Positions 37,524-49,000 of a stretch of DNA of 64,000 bases are shown here, one piece after another (the stretch's first letter is position 1; every line of letters begins with the position of its first letter). The DNA comes from Bilamarchaeum sp040758595 (lineage in GTDB: Archaea > Micrarchaeota > Micrarchaeia > Anstonellales > Bilamarchaeaceae): NCBI GenBank assembly GCA_040758595.1, contig JBFLVJ010000005.1, forward strand, positions 1 through 64,000, written 5' to 3'. Under the pieces are notes generated by a model that was given only the letters and a program-made list of their open reading frames with translations, had not been told where the DNA came from and did not search any database. The position numbers and the translations under genes are program-made.

Positions 37524-38096
37524 ATGGCGGTGAGGCGTGAGCTCATGCTCATTCTGGCGCTCGTGATAGTCATCGCGGTGCTGGTCAAGGTTGTCGAATT
37601 CTTCAGGGCAGATGTCGTGGAAGCGGACGCCAGCAAGTTCGTGCTGGAGGACCTGAGATCCAGATACCCGAACGCCGAGATAGGCATCATGACGATAACG
37701 CCGAAGAACAACCCTTCCGGGGAGCGCTATTTCGAGGTCAAGGCTAAAGTGACGAAGTATGCGGAGAGCGCCTGCCCTGAGAGGTCGCACATATTCTATA
37801 ATTACCCGGCCCAGAACTTCGTCGCACAGCCTGCCGAGGTGATAACCTCCGGATGCCAGGTCTGCACCGAAGGGATATGCACCATAGCATTCCCAGAGGA
37901 GGCCATCATAGCCTCGCACACCCTCCTGGGCACCGAAGAGGTCGAACGGTTCATCCAATACAACGATGATGCCGAGCCGAGCGTCTATGAGAAAGAGGAC
38001 TCCTGGACCGTGAAATGGGATTCGCTCTCCGGATATGTGATTGTGAATCTCCACAGGAACGGCAGCATCCTGGGCGTGGAGTCTAATCCACCCTGA
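37524..38096 (+). CDS. Membrane-anchored protein of unknown function
   Basis: A 190-residue protein with one N-terminal membrane anchor (ELMLILALVIVIAVLVKVVE, residues about 6-25). The external domain is about 160 residues with four cysteines (ESACPERSH, SGCQVCTEGICTIAF). The pattern suggests one or two disulfides outside the cell. I do not recognise the family. It starts 24 nt after NAC and overlaps the convergent rtcA end by 14 nt. Confidence 0.6.
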   Translation: MAVRRELMLILALVIVIAVLVKVVEFFRADVVEADASKFVLEDLRSRYPNAEIGIMTITPKNNPSGERYFEVKAKVTKYAESACPERSHIFYNYPAQNFVAQPAEVITSGCQVCTEGICTIAFPEEAIIASHTLLGTEEVERFIQYNDDAEPSVYEKEDSWTVKWDSLSGYVIVNLHRNGSILGVESNPP

Positions 38097-39048
38097 TTTT
38101 GCCTTCATCCAAATCGATTTTCCGCTCGATGAATCTTGAGATCACGTAGGCGTTTGTCTTGAGGTGCTCGGTCACCTGGCTGGCCCGGTAGGATGACGGT
38201 CCCTCGGCCAGAGCGGCATATAAGAGAAGCTGGTCGGCGAGGTGCATATCGACATCCCACTTCTCGGCATTCAGCGCATCGAGCGCTTCTTTGGCCACGA
38301 TGTCCGCCCGCTTGCCTTTCTCGCCCAGCGAGTATGCTCCGCGGAAGCCCCGCCATGCGGTCACCGCGTTCCCGGGGGAGAGCGCATGCTCCTCCCGTAT
38401 CATGATATGGCTGATGTCGTTCTCCATGAACACCTTCTTCTCGCGGATCGCTATCTTGAGCGGGAGGTCGGCCAGCCGGATGAGGACGGTGACGTGCTCG
38501 TCCTGCAGCCAGGATGAATGGCCTTTCAGCTGGGAGGGTTTGACCGTGAGTTCTATCTTCCCGCCGCCTTTCGGATAGTAACCCGTACGGATGAGTTTTG
38601 TCTCCACATCCGCCCCGAAGAGTCGGATGGCCGGGAGGAAGACGCGCTCGAAATAGTCGTAGCCGGGGGCTTTCATCACATGGGTGCCGCCGGTGATGGA
38701 AAGCTCGCTGGGTTTGGATGCCTTGAGCAGGATGGGAATCAGCGTCTGGGCGACGAGGGTGACCGAGCCCGCGGTGCCTATATCGAGGTCATACTTGCCG
38801 CCGACTATGGGACCCGGCTCGAATGAGAGCTCGGTGCTCTCCAGCTCGGCTCCGGTGAGGGTGCCGCGGCAGACCTTTCTGACTGCCTTGCACGCGGTCA
38901 GGTGCTGCGACCTCAGGCCCGGATTGGAGCGCTTGGCACGGATGTTTGAGATCCGGAAGGGCTTTTGTGTTATTGCTGACAGGGTGAGCGATGTCCTCAA
39001 AATCTGTCCGCCAGATTCGCCATATGAGCCGTCAATCTCTACCGCCAT
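38083..39048 (-). CDS. rtcA: RNA 3'-terminal phosphate cyclase
   Basis: A 321-residue RtcA that uses ATP to turn RNA 3'-phosphates into 2',3'-cyclic phosphates. Motifs: IDGSYGESGGQILRTSLTLS, IRAKRSNPGLRSQHLTACKA, and GAVTLVAQTLIPILL-type segment (here TAGSVTLVAQTLIPILLKAS). The adenylated histidine region lies in DMHLADQLLLYAALAEGPSS. The length is slightly below the family's 340. A structured stretch of about 290 nt lies upstream, possibly its leader. Confidence 0.94.
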   Translation of the reverse strand: MAVEIDGSYGESGGQILRTSLTLSAITQKPFRISNIRAKRSNPGLRSQHLTACKAVRKVCRGTLTGAELESTELSFEPGPIVGGKYDLDIGTAGSVTLVAQTLIPILLKASKPSELSITGGTHVMKAPGYDYFERVFLPAIRLFGADVETKLIRTGYYPKGGGKIELTVKPSQLKGHSSWLQDEHVTVLIRLADLPLKIAIREKKVFMENDISHIMIREEHALSPGNAVTAWRGFRGAYSLGEKGKRADIVAKEALDALNAEKWDVDMHLADQLLLYAALAEGPSSYRASQVTEHLKTNAYVISRFIERKIDLDEGKIRVD

Positions 39049-39362
39049 GTCAGTACATCTCCAGGACTAATTATGAAGTTTGGGGTCTGCCTCAGGAAGT
39101 TTGTCGAGTTCCGAAGGAACCCGCTCAGGTCGCTTTGCGACCTGGGTGTCCGAGACTGAAGGTCTCGAACACGGCTAGCCGGGACATCTTTGATTTCCCG
39201 ACAATTGATGAAACGTTAACCTGGGTCAGACTGGAGGAAAGTTTCATGCATGAAAAGAAGTAGGCCAGCGGTTTGACCCGCTGGCAAGGCGACCAGTTAT
39301 CCTCCCATGCACTTAAAACGAGCATGAACCAACAGTATGTTAGACTACTCATATATATAAAG
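39049..39362 (-). ncRNA. Candidate structured RNA or rtcA leader
   Basis: Between rtcA and a minus-strand TATA-like ATATATATGAG (about 39347-39358) lies a gene-free stretch with strong hairpins. They are CCAGCGG-TTTGA-CCCGCTGG (39273-39292), CAGGTCGC-TTT-GCGACCTG (39126-39144), GTGTCCGAGAC-TGAAG-GTCTCGAACAC (39146-39172) and GTTCC-GAA-GGAAC (39109-39121). Such density is typical of a non-coding RNA or a structured 5' leader of rtcA. I looked for RNase P and SRP RNA core motifs and found only a partial GGAGGAAAG on the plus strand, so the identity is open and the strand is inferred from the TATA element. Confidence 0.45.
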
Positions 39363-39502
39363 GTTGTGCCGATTGTGGGCGATTTTGAACGCCTGTGAGG
39401 TTTTCGACGAGAAATCGGCTGTCGGAGGCGCTTTTTTCACAAAATCCTGTCGTCAAAACGAGAAATCAGTGTCTTTTCTCGCCAATATTCGCAGCCGGAA
39501 CA

Positions 39503-39512
39503 GATTTTTAAA
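39503..39512 (+). promoter_or_regulatory. TATA box of the 39535 gene
   Basis: GATTTTTAAAG is centred about 27 nt before ATG 39535, supporting that start and a leaderless mRNA. Confidence 0.55.
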
Positions 39513-39534
39513 GAAGTCAGGCCCATCTATCACC

Positions 39535-40065
39535 ATGCCTAAAAGCGGACCGGCGCCTGCCGGAAAAGAGGGGAAAGTCCTCCAGTTTCCGGACAGGAAA
39601 AGACAGGGCGATGTGATGGCGGACAGGCTGGCCCCTGTGGACAGGCGGAAAAGCCTGGCTTTCCTTGGCAGCTACGCTCAGGTGCCAAAAAGCATGGAAG
39701 ATGTCCTGGCCATACCGGACACCCTCTACCTTGTCGAAAGCGATTCCCTCTCTTCAGACAGGATGCGCAGCCTGATGAGCGCCGCAGGCGCCCTGGCATA
39801 TGGCGGAGCGATAACGCCCGAGATGATAAAGGAGCTGCCGGATTACGGCATCCACGTCATCCAGAGGGGCAATACCGCATTCTGCCTTTTCCTGGACAGA
39901 TCCCGCAAGGTGATGGTCTGGGAATCCCTGGGGAACGCGCTCGGCGGGGATCTCTCATGGGGCTTCTTCGAGTCGTCGCTCAGACGGGCATTGGACGATG
40001 CCAAGGGACGCAAGGGAGCGTTCACGCTGATTCTCTATAAGGAATCCACACCGGAGAAGTACTGA
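39535..40065 (+). CDS. Giant-locus flanking protein, family 1 (paralogue of 55697)
   Basis: A 176-residue protein of unknown family. The N-terminus has a Gly-Lys-Val-Leu-x-Phe-Pro motif (EGKVLQFPDRKR). The C-terminal part reads NTAFCLFLDRSRKVMVWESL and GNALGGDLSWGFFESSLRRA. Both features recur in the gene at 55697 (MGKVLPFPAMPRK; FCVLLDKRRKILVMAELGNT; LGSGLSWEP). The two copies bracket the 14-kb giant gene. No signal peptide or membrane segment is seen. The start was set by the TATA spacing; the ORF itself is open further upstream. It is convergent with the giant gene, abutting its stop. Role unknown; a link to the giant protein is inferred from position. Confidence 0.7.
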   Translation: MPKSGPAPAGKEGKVLQFPDRKRQGDVMADRLAPVDRRKSLAFLGSYAQVPKSMEDVLAIPDTLYLVESDSLSSDRMRSLMSAAGALAYGGAITPEMIKELPDYGIHVIQRGNTAFCLFLDRSRKVMVWESLGNALGGDLSWGFFESSLRRALDDAKGRKGAFTLILYKESTPEKY

Positions 40066-43000
40066 CTATGGGAGTTTGCGCTCCACGAAGGAGTGGAGCT
40101 CGCTCTGGAAGTCAGGCCGGGGTCGGAGCATATCCGAATACAGATTGGCCATGTCGGTGCCGTTCCACAGGAACCTTCCGTCCTCCCTTCCCATCATCCT
40201 GTGCCGCCCTCCCCATGACAGCGGAATCAGCGTGTTGAACATCTCTGATGGAATTGAAAGGCCGAAATATCTGCCTGCATGGCCCCTGACCACCTCTATG
40301 AGGGCATTCCGCTGCGCCGATCTGGGAGGGGGCAATCGGTATCCTTTGGCCGCCTCATCGCTCGCCATATGCGCATCCAGCTCCCTAGGGCTCTGCGGTG
40401 CGCTCATCTGGCCGTTGAAAGCCGCGCCATTTGTCGCCTCCGAGAACTTGGCCAGGAAGTCCAGATTCGCCTCTGCGAAATCCTGATGGAAGTCCTTGTA
40501 GTTCGGGGAACCGTCGTTCTTCCGGCCTATCTTGAATGCCACTGCATCCATGTCTATGGGCTGGAACGTCAGGACCAGCTCCCCGTTGGAGCGCTTGACC
40601 AGCATGGCGACTGTGTTGCGGGCATAGCGGTCGCCAAGGCCTATCCTTCTTGATAGCTCGTGGTAGGCATTCCAGGCCTTGAAGATCTGCTTCATGCCTT
40701 CAGGGCTCTTCGCAAGGCCGTAGAAGTGCTTGCGTACCTCGCTCTTCATGAAATCCGCAGCTTTGGCGTTATAGCTCTGGAGCTCTGCCGGACCGGCGCC
40801 GGCTCCTGGGTGCTCGGGCCAATTGAGCACATCGACGGCCATCCGGACACCGACCACCTGCACTTTCTCCCGGGTGCCGGAAGGCAGCGTGATGTCTATC
40901 GTCTGGCCTTTGGTGGCGTGCACATCCTGGATTATGAAGTATTTCTGGTTTATCGGGCTCCCGTCCTTGTATCTCAGGCCGGTGTCATAGGTGAAGGTCT
41001 TCGATATGTCCGAGGTATACATTCCGATGCCTAATGCCAGGTCCCGGCCAAGCCGGTTCGGCACCGCATCATCCATCTTCAGGAAGACCTTCTTGCTCTG
41101 GCCCGCACTGCTTGTGACCGTCAGCTCGAAGATTCCCGAGAGGCCGCCCTTGTAATCCACCGCGGCGACCTGGTATCCGCTGAATCCCGGGATTGCCCCG
41201 ATAGTCTGGTTAACATCGGTCCGAAGCAGGAACTGGAAGAATTGTTCTACTGCAGCATCCAGGTTCTTTATCTGGCTCTGCATCTGTGCAGTGTTCCAGT
41301 TGGCCTGGAGTATCTTTGTCTCAGCCTTCCGGAATCCGCCCACATTTATGCCGAGCCGCTCCACGACGGCCAGCTTCTCGGAAGTGGAACCGTTGGTATA
41401 GACCCCCTTGGCCGCATTTATGGCAGCGTCCCCCATGCCTATCCTGCGGGCATATCCATCTATCAGCGCGAGATCCGATGCCTTGCGGGCCTGGGGGGTT
41501 TGCGCCGCCTTGGCCTCATTTAGCTGCTGGTGGCGCTCCCTCGCCTTGACCATCCCTGCCCAGTCCATGGCGAGCATCGCCTTTCCGCGGGCATCGGCTT
41601 TTATGGCCCAGGTCAAAGTCTGGGAGAGCTGATGATCCACCTGGTTCAGCGAGTATGTCCAGTCGCTTCGGGTGGCCGGGTCCATGCGGCTCATGCGGCT
41701 GACATATGCATTTAAGCCCATGCTGTCAGTCGGTACGCTTGATTTGACCATGGCCACGAACGCATTCTCTTTGACCCATTGGCTGAACAACGACTTCAGG
41801 GCGCCGGGATTGTCCTTGAGGTACTTGGTATAGACGTTCCAGACATCTCCGGGAGATATCTCTATCGCCCTCTTCACCTCGGGGATATTGCTGAGCACGG
41901 ATTCCACGTAGAGCGTCAGGCCGTTCGCCCTCCTCGCGAACTCCACGGTATCGGATGTCGATGAGCGGGCGGCATTCTCTATGGCGGTCCTCGCATCCTG
42001 GCCCCGGTGGATGTTGGATGAGAAGGCGCTCTGAAAAGCGGATTCCCGATTTTCCAGGTGGCTCGCCTGGCGCAGCAGCTCTGCCTTCTCTGTCGATGTG
42101 GCCGCTTTGAAGCGGTTATCCATGGACAATGCCTGCACATGGCGCTTCATCTCGGAAGCCCACACGCGGTCTGCCTTCTCCAAACGGGTGAGCGCGGCAT
42201 TGACATCGGTCCCGCTGCGGACATCATGATAGAAGTTCTCGACCGGCTGGATCGACTTAGGGGCAGGGACAGGCTCTTCCATCCTGGGTTGGGAGCCGAT
42301 GCCTGCCTTGGTGCCTTTGCGGACTACCGCTGCCGGACCAGAGTATGGTTCGCTGGGTTTCACCACCTTGGCAGGTTGAGGCGCTTTCGGTTCTGCAGAA
42401 CGCTTAGGAAGGTTGACCGCTCGGACTATCGGTGTCTTAGGAGCTGCTTGTTTAGGCGGCTGGACCGAGCCGGTGTCGCCGAAGCGGTTGCTGGAGCGGC
42501 CCGAAACCGGCGTCGCCTCTTTCGGCGTCGGCCTAGGTGGTGGCTGGGAGCTAACGGTGTCACCGAACGCCAGGTCCAGGCCCCTCTGCGGCTCCCTCGC
42601 CATGCGCCTTGGTGGCGGTCTGGATGGCGGAGTGGATTTGCGGGGTGCCTGGGGCGGGGTGACGACCGGGGGGGTGCCGATAGGTTCCTGGGCAGGGCTG
42701 ACTCCGGAGATCTTGAGCCTGTTCGCCACCCCCAGAGATTGGTGGTTGCTGAACTCCATCGCCCGACTCCCCCGGTTGAGGGCGGTTATCATGTCCTGGC
42801 CTTCCTTGGCGAAAAGCCTCATCTGGCCGTCCGCGTTCGTCACGAGCCTGCTCCGGCCCATCCAGTCGCTGAACTTGCCGTGAGAACCGTGGATATTCAT
42901 GCCGAACTGGGCCGGACGGTGCTCCCTGATAATGGTCTTGAGTTTTGAGATTGTTTTGGAGTCGTGGGGCGGCAGATTGTAGCCCTTGACGGCCTCTGGA

Positions 43001-46000
43001 CCGAACATCTGACGGTAGATCCCATCCGTGGTGTGCGGAGCGCTGATGCCTTGCAGCCTCTGGACCACAGGAAGCTCTGAAGATTTGGCGGCGAAATGGA
43101 TGAATTGCGCGGTGCCCATATTGCCGAATTCGAAATGCATAGTCGTGAAGTCGAAGGTGCCGTCCGATTTCCGCCCCACATTCCATCCGATACTGCCCGT
43201 GTCGATGGGCTGGAATGTTATGATGCGCTCCTTGACCGCGGGGTTCTTGGCGCTCGGCACCTCGACTATGACCATTGCGGTGTTGGGCGGACGCCGGTCC
43301 CCCATCCCGATGCGCCTGGACAGCTCGTGGTATGCGTTCCATGCCCTGAAGATGGCGTCGCGGCCTTCTTTGGTGCCCATCTGCTTGTGGAATTCTTTCA
43401 CCGCCGGGTCGTTCTGGAACTTGGCGATGCTCTTCTCATAGTCCGCCGTATCCGCTTGGTATCTCGCCTTCTCACTGGCAGATGCGTTCGGGCCCGGATC
43501 CTCGGGCTTCTTGGGGACCTTGAACATCTCGTCAAGCATGGCCACTTGCCTGACTTCGGCCTTCGCTGTACTCCCATCAGGAAGGATTATGTTCTGGGTC
43601 GTGCCCTTGAGGTCCTGTATGCCCTCTATCAAGTGGAATTCCTGCCTCACGGGTTTGCCGCGGACCTTCAGGCCGGTGTCATATGAATATCCGGTATGCG
43701 TGGGGGAGGACATCATGCCCCCGGCCACCGCGAGTTTGCCGCCCAACTGAGCGGATGAACCGTTCTCATACTTCACGAATATGCTCTTCCCGTTGGAGAG
43801 ATCGAGCCTGTAGACGCCGCCCTCGCCGCCAGTCAGGTGTGCCACTGCCCTGATGCTTGCGCCTTGATAACCCGGCAATGAAGACATATGGCTGGAGAGG
43901 TTGCCCCGGATAGCGAGCTCGAAGAACCGGTCTATGGCGCGGTTGAGATCGTCTATCCTGCCTTGAATCGAGTTCCTGGCTGAATCAGAACCCGCGCTAT
44001 CGAGCTGCCTTGTCAGATCGGCCCTCTGCTCCGAATAGCCTTTGACATCGATGCCCAGCTTCTCCAGGACCTTGATGCGGCTCTCCGTGGTCCCATCATA
44101 GAGCGCGGCAGCCTCGGAGCCGCCGGCTTTTGTGAGAAGAGCGAGCTCCTGCTTCTGGAGCTCCTCTGGCGAGCGCCTGGCGGCTGCTTCGGATATCTCT
44201 TGTTGGCGTGTCCTGGACTTCTGGTAATCGGTCCATTCTGATTTGAGCCGGGAGAACTCACTGGCTTTTTGTTTTGGATTGCTCATCTCCAGTATTTTTG
44301 GCATGCGCACGGTCATGAGAGTGTGGTAGGTCGGGTCGATAGACTTCAACTCGGATAGACGAGCAGCCTTCTCTGGCGCAGAGAATTTGTTGATACTGGC
44401 ATAGGCGGCCGCGAGGCCATCTCCGGTTTTTGGGACTGCCCCGCGGAGCATGTCATCATAGGCCGACTTGAAAGCGCGTGAATCGAATTCCTTCGATACC
44501 GCCGCTATCTTGGCTTCTGTGCTGAGCCGGAAGAATGCCGGGTTGAAATCCGGGTTCGTTATGTGCATCAGCGCACCCTCCCATTTCGAAGCAAGCGACT
44601 TCGCTTTCTCCGGGTCGTTCGGATGGAGCCTGGATGCTGCGTACTTTATCGCATCATCGGCAGACATGCCCCTCCTCATGTTGTCGAGCATGGCATTCCG
44701 GAAGCCGTCGTCTTCCCTCGCCCTCTTCACGAAACCCTCGCGGATTGTCTTCTGCTCTTCGGGATTCGCGCTCTTGTATTGATCATGGTTGGTGAAGTTG
44801 TCGCTGAAGCGCTTCGATATCTCCGCATCAGTGGAGGCCTTGATGGGCTCCCTGCTCACCACGGCTGCGGGCCTCTCGGCTTCCCGGGCCGGGGCAGGCC
44901 TTGCAGGTTCCTTGGGAGCAGCGGACGGCTCGGGAGCGATGATGACTTTCTCTTCCGGATGGGCTGCTAGCGGCCTTGAGAGCTTCGCCTTTGCCGATAA
45001 CCCGCCCTTGGCCGATATGACCCCGGCAGCTGCGCGCGGAGCTTCCCTCTCGGAGAGTTTAGGGGGCTGTTTTGGAGTGAGCGGGGTGACTTCACCGACC
45101 TCGCCTGCCAGCGCGGCTTTGGCCTCCGGAACAGGCGGCGCCTTCTTCATATAGCTCGCTTTTGGTGTCGGTTCCATATGGGCCGCGGCCCGAGTATCCA
45201 AGAGCCTGCTGTTCTGGATTATTATGCTCCTGAAGGTGTTCTCCATGATCTGGGCGCGCGCATTCCCTTCCTTGAGCGCGACATCCCTCCGGAGAGCGGT
45301 GACGAAGTCCTCGAAATGCCTGATGACATCTCCCTTGAACCTGGAGAACCCCTCGGTGCCCCGTATCATGTCTATGACGCCGCTATCCTTGAGCTGCTTG
45401 TATATGCTCGGGCCGAGGACCTGCTGGAGGCTCTGGTCGCTCATCATGGCGATGCGGCTGATGGTCGCGTTGGCGGTCTGGTAGAGCCTGGCCTCGTTGC
45501 CGAACTCCAGGGACGGACCAGCGCGAGGAGCCCTGCGCTCGACCCCTCCGGGCGGAGTCCTCGCAGCGGTCCTCCGCTCGACCGCCAGGTGCCCGTTCTG
45601 GACCCCTGCCAGGGCATCCCGTCCGCTGGTCGGCTTCGGGAATTCGACTATCTTCATGACATTGCTGACCTTCATCCCTACGCCGGCTCCGGTGAGCGAC
45701 TGATCTATATAGCGCTCCATCGCCCTGACTGCAGCCCTCCTCTGGGTGACCGTTCCGCCTTCTACGATGTACTTCAGCGTGCCGAGCCTCCTTATGGTGA
45801 TGCCGTGCTTGTTCGCATAATCTGTGATGTACGACTTCACTGCGCCCTCCACCTTGTTGATGACGAAGTTGGCGCCTGTGTGCCCGAGGAAGGTGTTGAG
45901 GGCGCGGATGCCGAAGATGTTGTTGAGGACCTCTGAGATGCCCTTCTTTGTCTGCGAGAGCAGGCCATAGGTCGTGGCGAGCACCTTCACATCTGTTATC

Positions 46001-49000
46001 TTGAGCCTCACTTCGAATCCGGTCCCTGTGAGTTTCTCCTCCGGGCTCACATTGACCCGCTCTGCGGCTATCCTGGATACCGCTCCCTCGGGGCTCTGTC
46101 CTTCCTTGCGCATGTTCTCAATGCGGGAAACCAGCTCCTGCTCGGGCTTCGTGAGCGTCTTGTCCCGCTTATCCCAGACAGCCTTGATCCTCGCCGCCTC
46201 GAGCGATTCAGGGCCGTTCCGTATGTCCAGCTCTTCGCCGATGTTGAGCCGCTTCCTGAGCCCTGGCGCGTGCGCCGGATCATCCGCCCTACTCATGGCT
46301 GGGCCGATTACCTGCTTCTTTCCGCCATCAGGGGTGTCCCTGACCTTGAATGCATCATAGGCGGTCCCATCGCTCCGCACCCCGGTCGCGGTCGGTTCAC
46401 CCTTGGGCCCTTTTCGTATCTGTACGACATCTGCTGCTTCCACGGATGCGGCGACGGCCTTTGACCTGATTTCCTGGGGCATCCGGTCAGCGACTCCTTT
46501 GAGCGATTCAGGATGGTCAGGACGGGTGCGGTTCTCGAACACGCGGTCCGTCTCGGCCTTTACCGCTTCCAGGAACTGCTTCTTTGCTGCGGCACCCTGG
46601 CCCTTCTTGACCACTATGATAATCATGGTCTCGTCGCTTCTGGAATTGGCCCTGATGAGGAATGCGCCTTCCCTTCCGGAGACGGCTTGCGCGGAGCGGC
46701 GCAGTATGGATTTGTATGCCGAGAGGGCCTTGTCCCCGGCCTTCATCCCGAACGCATTGTTTATCGCGTTGAGCGCGCTCTTATCCCCCGTGAATACTAC
46801 CACGTCCGTCTCCTTTCCTGCCCTGGCCATGTTGAGCAGCCAGTTATCCACGGTCGTGAGAATCCTTCCGGCGCTGACCGCTTGGCTGGTGTTCCTGTCG
46901 GTGACCACGTCTCCTCCGGTGGCCCATTCTGCCTTGCCGAGCGCGCTGCGCCGACCTCTTTCCAGAATGGCTTTGCCGACCGGATCCGCCGCCGGCATCG
47001 ATGTGTAGACATGCCTATCATGGGCCGCCTCCAGCAGTATCTTCATCCGCTCGCTCGGCGTGCCCTTCGTGAACTTGGGGTCGTTGGAGAGGTTCTTTAT
47101 GATGACTACTTCCCAGGTCTCGGCGTTTGTAGGCAGCTTCCCTTCACGGACAGCGGCCAGCAGCCTTCTCGCATACCGGGCATCCTCTTTCGTGAACACC
47201 ACTTCCGGGATGTCCTTGTGGACGAACCCTTCTCCGCTCTGGGCGATACCGGTCTTCTCCAGGACCGCCGGCGCCTTCTTCGCTGCGGCTGCGACCTCGT
47301 TGGCTTTCGCGAGCGCTCCTCCTGGCTCAAGCCCGGCCTTGCGCGCTTCCACATATGCGGATGCTTCTGGCGAGAGCGAACTCTGGGGCAGCGCGCCTGA
47401 GCGGACGCTTTGGAATGACCCTTCTAGCATGGCCGAGCGGAGCGCTCTCGAGCCTTCATGCGCCTGCGCCTGGTAGTATTGGTCGAACGTGTAGCCTGGA
47501 TCCTTCGCCTTGATTGCGGCGAACTCGCGAAGCGCCTTCACCTGCTGCGCAGGCTCCATCGGGACGTTGTTGCGGGAGACGAAATTGTTGTATGATGTGC
47601 GGTCGCTCTGCTTCATGCGAGAGAGGCTTCTTGTGAGCAATGCGTTGTCGCGGGCCGCCATGTGCACCCCTTTGGGCTGGAGCGGCACCGCGAAAAGAAG
47701 CGCTGCGGTGTACTGCTGCCATCTGGGGGTGTAAGCTGCCGTGCCTCCAAAGGCACGCGTGGATGCCCTCATGCCATAGGCGGCCGAACCGGCGGTCTGG
47801 ATGACTCCCTGCCAGGCAGAGAGGAAGATCTGGAAGCCTGTCATCTCCCCTCGTCTATACGCTTTTATCATCTCAGGCATGCTGACCGCGAACTGGCCTG
47901 CACCTGTGAGCGCCATGCCATGGCCGAGCACATGGACTGTCCTCTGGAAAGCGGTCTGGGCCGGAGCGCCCACGACATATTCGACGAAACGCGAGCTCTT
48001 GCCGAGCACCGCGGCCGCTTCACGGGAAGTCATCTCTCCGGCCGCCACGAGCCTCGCGGTGTTCTGGGCCCCTTCCATCATGGATTTCTGCACTTCCGGC
48101 GTGGCCCTCATGAACTCCTTCAAAGTAGAGCCGCGCATGCCGACGGAAATCGCTTCCTGGGCGGCTATCGCGCTCCATGCTTTCTGCGCTTCAGCTCCGC
48201 CTTTCGCGAGCCGCCCGAGGATCATGCTGGTCCTGGCGGCGGCCGCTGCTTCGCCAAGGACAGGCAGGGCCATGCCCGCAGCCCCCATGGCCGTTGTGAA
48301 TATCGCCTCTGCGGTCCAGGCGCCTTCTGCCAGGCGCATGTCAATCCCCTGGACCACGCCCTTGCCGCCCATCATGAAGAATGCCGCCGGCAGGAACTCG
48401 GGCGCGAACAGCGCCGTGGCGGCCAGAGCCGCGATATCGATGCCTATCTCTGCATAACCGCGGTAGCGGGTCCAGTCCTTGATACCTTCTGCCTTCTTTT
48501 CAATGACCTGGTCAGAGCCCTTGCCGACTGCCACGGCCAGCAGCTCTGATGACTTGGTGTTGTTCCCCTTCTCGGCCTCTGCCGATGCATCGTATATCTT
48601 GTCGAAGCGCTCTCCCATGGCCTGGAAGTAGCCGTTGAACTGCGTCCCGGTCCAGGAGCCCAGAAGCCAGTGCCTCTCGGAGCTGTATGCGGTGACGGCC
48701 CTCAGTTTGGCCATGTTCTTGTGGAATTCGCTGACCGCTTTGTAGTACGCCTCAGCGTTCTTCTTGTCCTTGGGCGGCGCCCATGCTTTGTAGGTGCCGG
48801 TGCCGTCATCGGTCTGTTGGAGGTCGGTGGGTTCCACGCCGAGCTGGTGGAATGTGTAGAGGACATTCATCTGCGCCCACCGGTCGAAGCGGTCGTAGTT
48901 GTCCTTGGTGATGGCGTCGGTGTCCGCATAGGCGAGCGTCTCGCGCGTCGTTATCGTGATGAGGCTCTTGAGGGCATCGGCCACATGCGCCTCGGCCGCT

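Noticed and set aside
39180..39300. RNase P RNA on the plus strand, because of GGAGGAAAG at 39233
   Set aside because: Only this short motif fits; the matching downstream core (ACAGAA...GGCUUA) is not found and a TATA element lies inside the required span.
42058..42948. Long plus-strand ORFs opposite the giant gene (also at 47662-48549 and 45178-45936)
   Set aside because: They mirror a GC-rich coding frame on the other strand, have Arg/His-rich composition, no promoter and no family resemblance. They are antisense shadows.
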